Origin: Pseudomonas sp. WJP1
Lineage (GTDB): Bacteria; Pseudomonadota; Gammaproteobacteria; Pseudomonadales; Pseudomonadaceae
NCBI RefSeq assembly: GCF_028471945.1
Contig: NZ_CP110128.1
Location: 918,501 to 982,500 of the forward strand
Length of the DNA stretch: 64,000 nt
Direction of reading: 5' to 3'
Positions 63,424 through 64,000 of this stretch are shown here, one piece after another. Position numbers and translations under genes: made by a program. The notes under the pieces were generated by a model, which had not been told where the DNA came from, ran no database searches, and saw only the letters and a list, made by a program, of their open reading frames with translations. Each line of letters opens with the position of its first letter. Within the stretch, counting starts at the first letter, position 1.

Positions 63424-64000
63424 TCAGGTCGCCACTCGCGCCCCGGCGAGACTGCCGCTCAATTCATACGCGGCCAATTCCGCCTGATGCGCCGCCAACA
63501 ACTCCGGCAACGAACCACGCAGGTACTCCACCCAGGTCTTGATCTTCGCATCCAGGTACTGCCGCGACGGATAGATCGCGTACAGGTTCAGCTCCTGGGA
63601 GCGGTATTTGGGCATCACCCGCACCAGCGTGCCGTTACGCAAGCCGTCGATCGCGGCATACAGCGGCAGTACGCCGACGCCCATGCCGCTGGTGATCGCG
63701 GTTTTCATCGCGTCAGCCGAGTTCACCAGGAACGGCGAGCTGTTGATGGTGACCATTTCCTGGCCCTCGGGACCGTCGAAGGCCCACTTTTCCAGGGGGA
63801 TGACCGGGCTCACCAGGCGCAGGCAGGCGTGGTTCAGCAGGTCGCTGGGTTTTTGCGCGCAGCCGTTGGCTTTCACGTAGGCCGGCGACGCACAAACGAT
63901 GCTGTAGGTAATCCCCAGGCGCTGGGACACAAAACCGGAGTCCGGCAGTTCGCTGGCGAGCACGATGGACACGTCGTAGCCCTCGTCCAGCAGGTCCGGT
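63424..64000 (-). CDS. LysR-family transcriptional regulator (5' partial)
   Basis: The C-terminal effector domain of a LysR regulator; the frame stays open to the right edge, so the DNA-binding part lies outside. Typical features of the CrgA/DmlR-like group are DEGYDVSIVLASELPDSGFV, SQRLGITYSIVCASPAYVKA (first-person residues YxxxG), PSDLLNHACLRLVSP and MKTAITSGMGVGVLPLYAAI. About 192 residues are visible of an expected 300. Target genes cannot be inferred because the divergent neighbour is outside. Confidence 0.88.
   Translation of the reverse strand, partial: PDLLDEGYDVSIVLASELPDSGFVSQRLGITYSIVCASPAYVKANGCAQKPSDLLNHACLRLVSPVIPLEKWAFDGPEGQEMVTINSSPFLVNSADAMKTAITSGMGVGVLPLYAAIDGLRNGTLVRVMPKYRSQELNLYAIYPSRQYLDAKIKTWVEYLRGSLPELLAAHQAELAAYELSGSLAGARVAT

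Overview
The window is chromosomal DNA from a fluorescent Pseudomonas, most likely the P. fluorescens group. The basis is the GC-rich codon usage, the REP palindromes typical of that group (core GTGGGAGCGGGCTTGCCCGC), and gene sets that are characteristic of Pseudomonas: the hmg homogentisate cluster, dauBAR, FecIRA-type iron systems, a short LOV photoreceptor and the monapterin genes. I see no rRNA, tRNA, CRISPR array, transposase or prophage gene. The left edge cuts an Old Yellow Enzyme gene and the right edge cuts a LysR regulator.

Layout. 0-8 kb: an OYE fragment, a GT4 glycosyltransferase, cysZ, trxB, a class III aminotransferase, then a minus-strand set folM-folE-folX-DUF1244-hopJ-like that makes tetrahydromonapterin. 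8-11.4 kb: a light-response locus with a CarH/LitR-like MerR regulator lacking the B12-binding residues, a PilZ-like protein, a short LOV protein and a flavodoxin. 11.5-15.2 kb: an aldolase/hydrolase pair, a long nested palindromic repeat and an SDR dehydrogenase. 15.7-24.2 kb: a DUF1302/DUF1329 envelope pair, a large LuxR-type ATPase regulator and a DUF6543 toxin-like protein. 24.2-28.4 kb: hmgR and the divergent hmgA-fahA-maiA operon, with a clear 17-bp operator.

28.5-35.5 kb: a SirB1-like protein, an amino-acid dehydrogenase whose catalytic lysine is replaced by valine, yebG with a near-perfect LexA box, psiE, DUF3509, sdaA with a divergent LysR regulator, and an HPF-type ribosome factor. 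35.5-43.9 kb: two back-to-back iron-uptake systems (sigma factor, FecR-type regulator, TonB receptor) whose sigma genes diverge from one Fur box. 44-49.4 kb: an orphan AT-rich hypothetical gene, an AraC regulator, a DMT exporter, a DUF2165 membrane protein, a 2-ketoacid reductase and a YkgJ protein. 49.5-52.4 kb: norR and the divergent hmp for nitric oxide detoxification. 52.5-55.5 kb: dauR-dauA-dauB for D-arginine use. 55.6-62.5 kb: an rhlB-like helicase, an estB esterase and the aapJQMP amino-acid ABC operon behind a strong sigma-54 promoter. 62.5-63.4 kb: a second copy of the long palindromic repeat.

Functional links. Tetrahydromonapterin is the cofactor of Pseudomonas phenylalanine hydroxylase, which feeds tyrosine and then homogentisate into the hmg pathway 17 kb away. 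The strongest candidates for new biology are the LOV/degenerate-LitR/flavodoxin locus beside the pterin operon, the two-copy nested palindrome, the catalytically altered dehydrogenase and the stand-alone DUF6543 protein.
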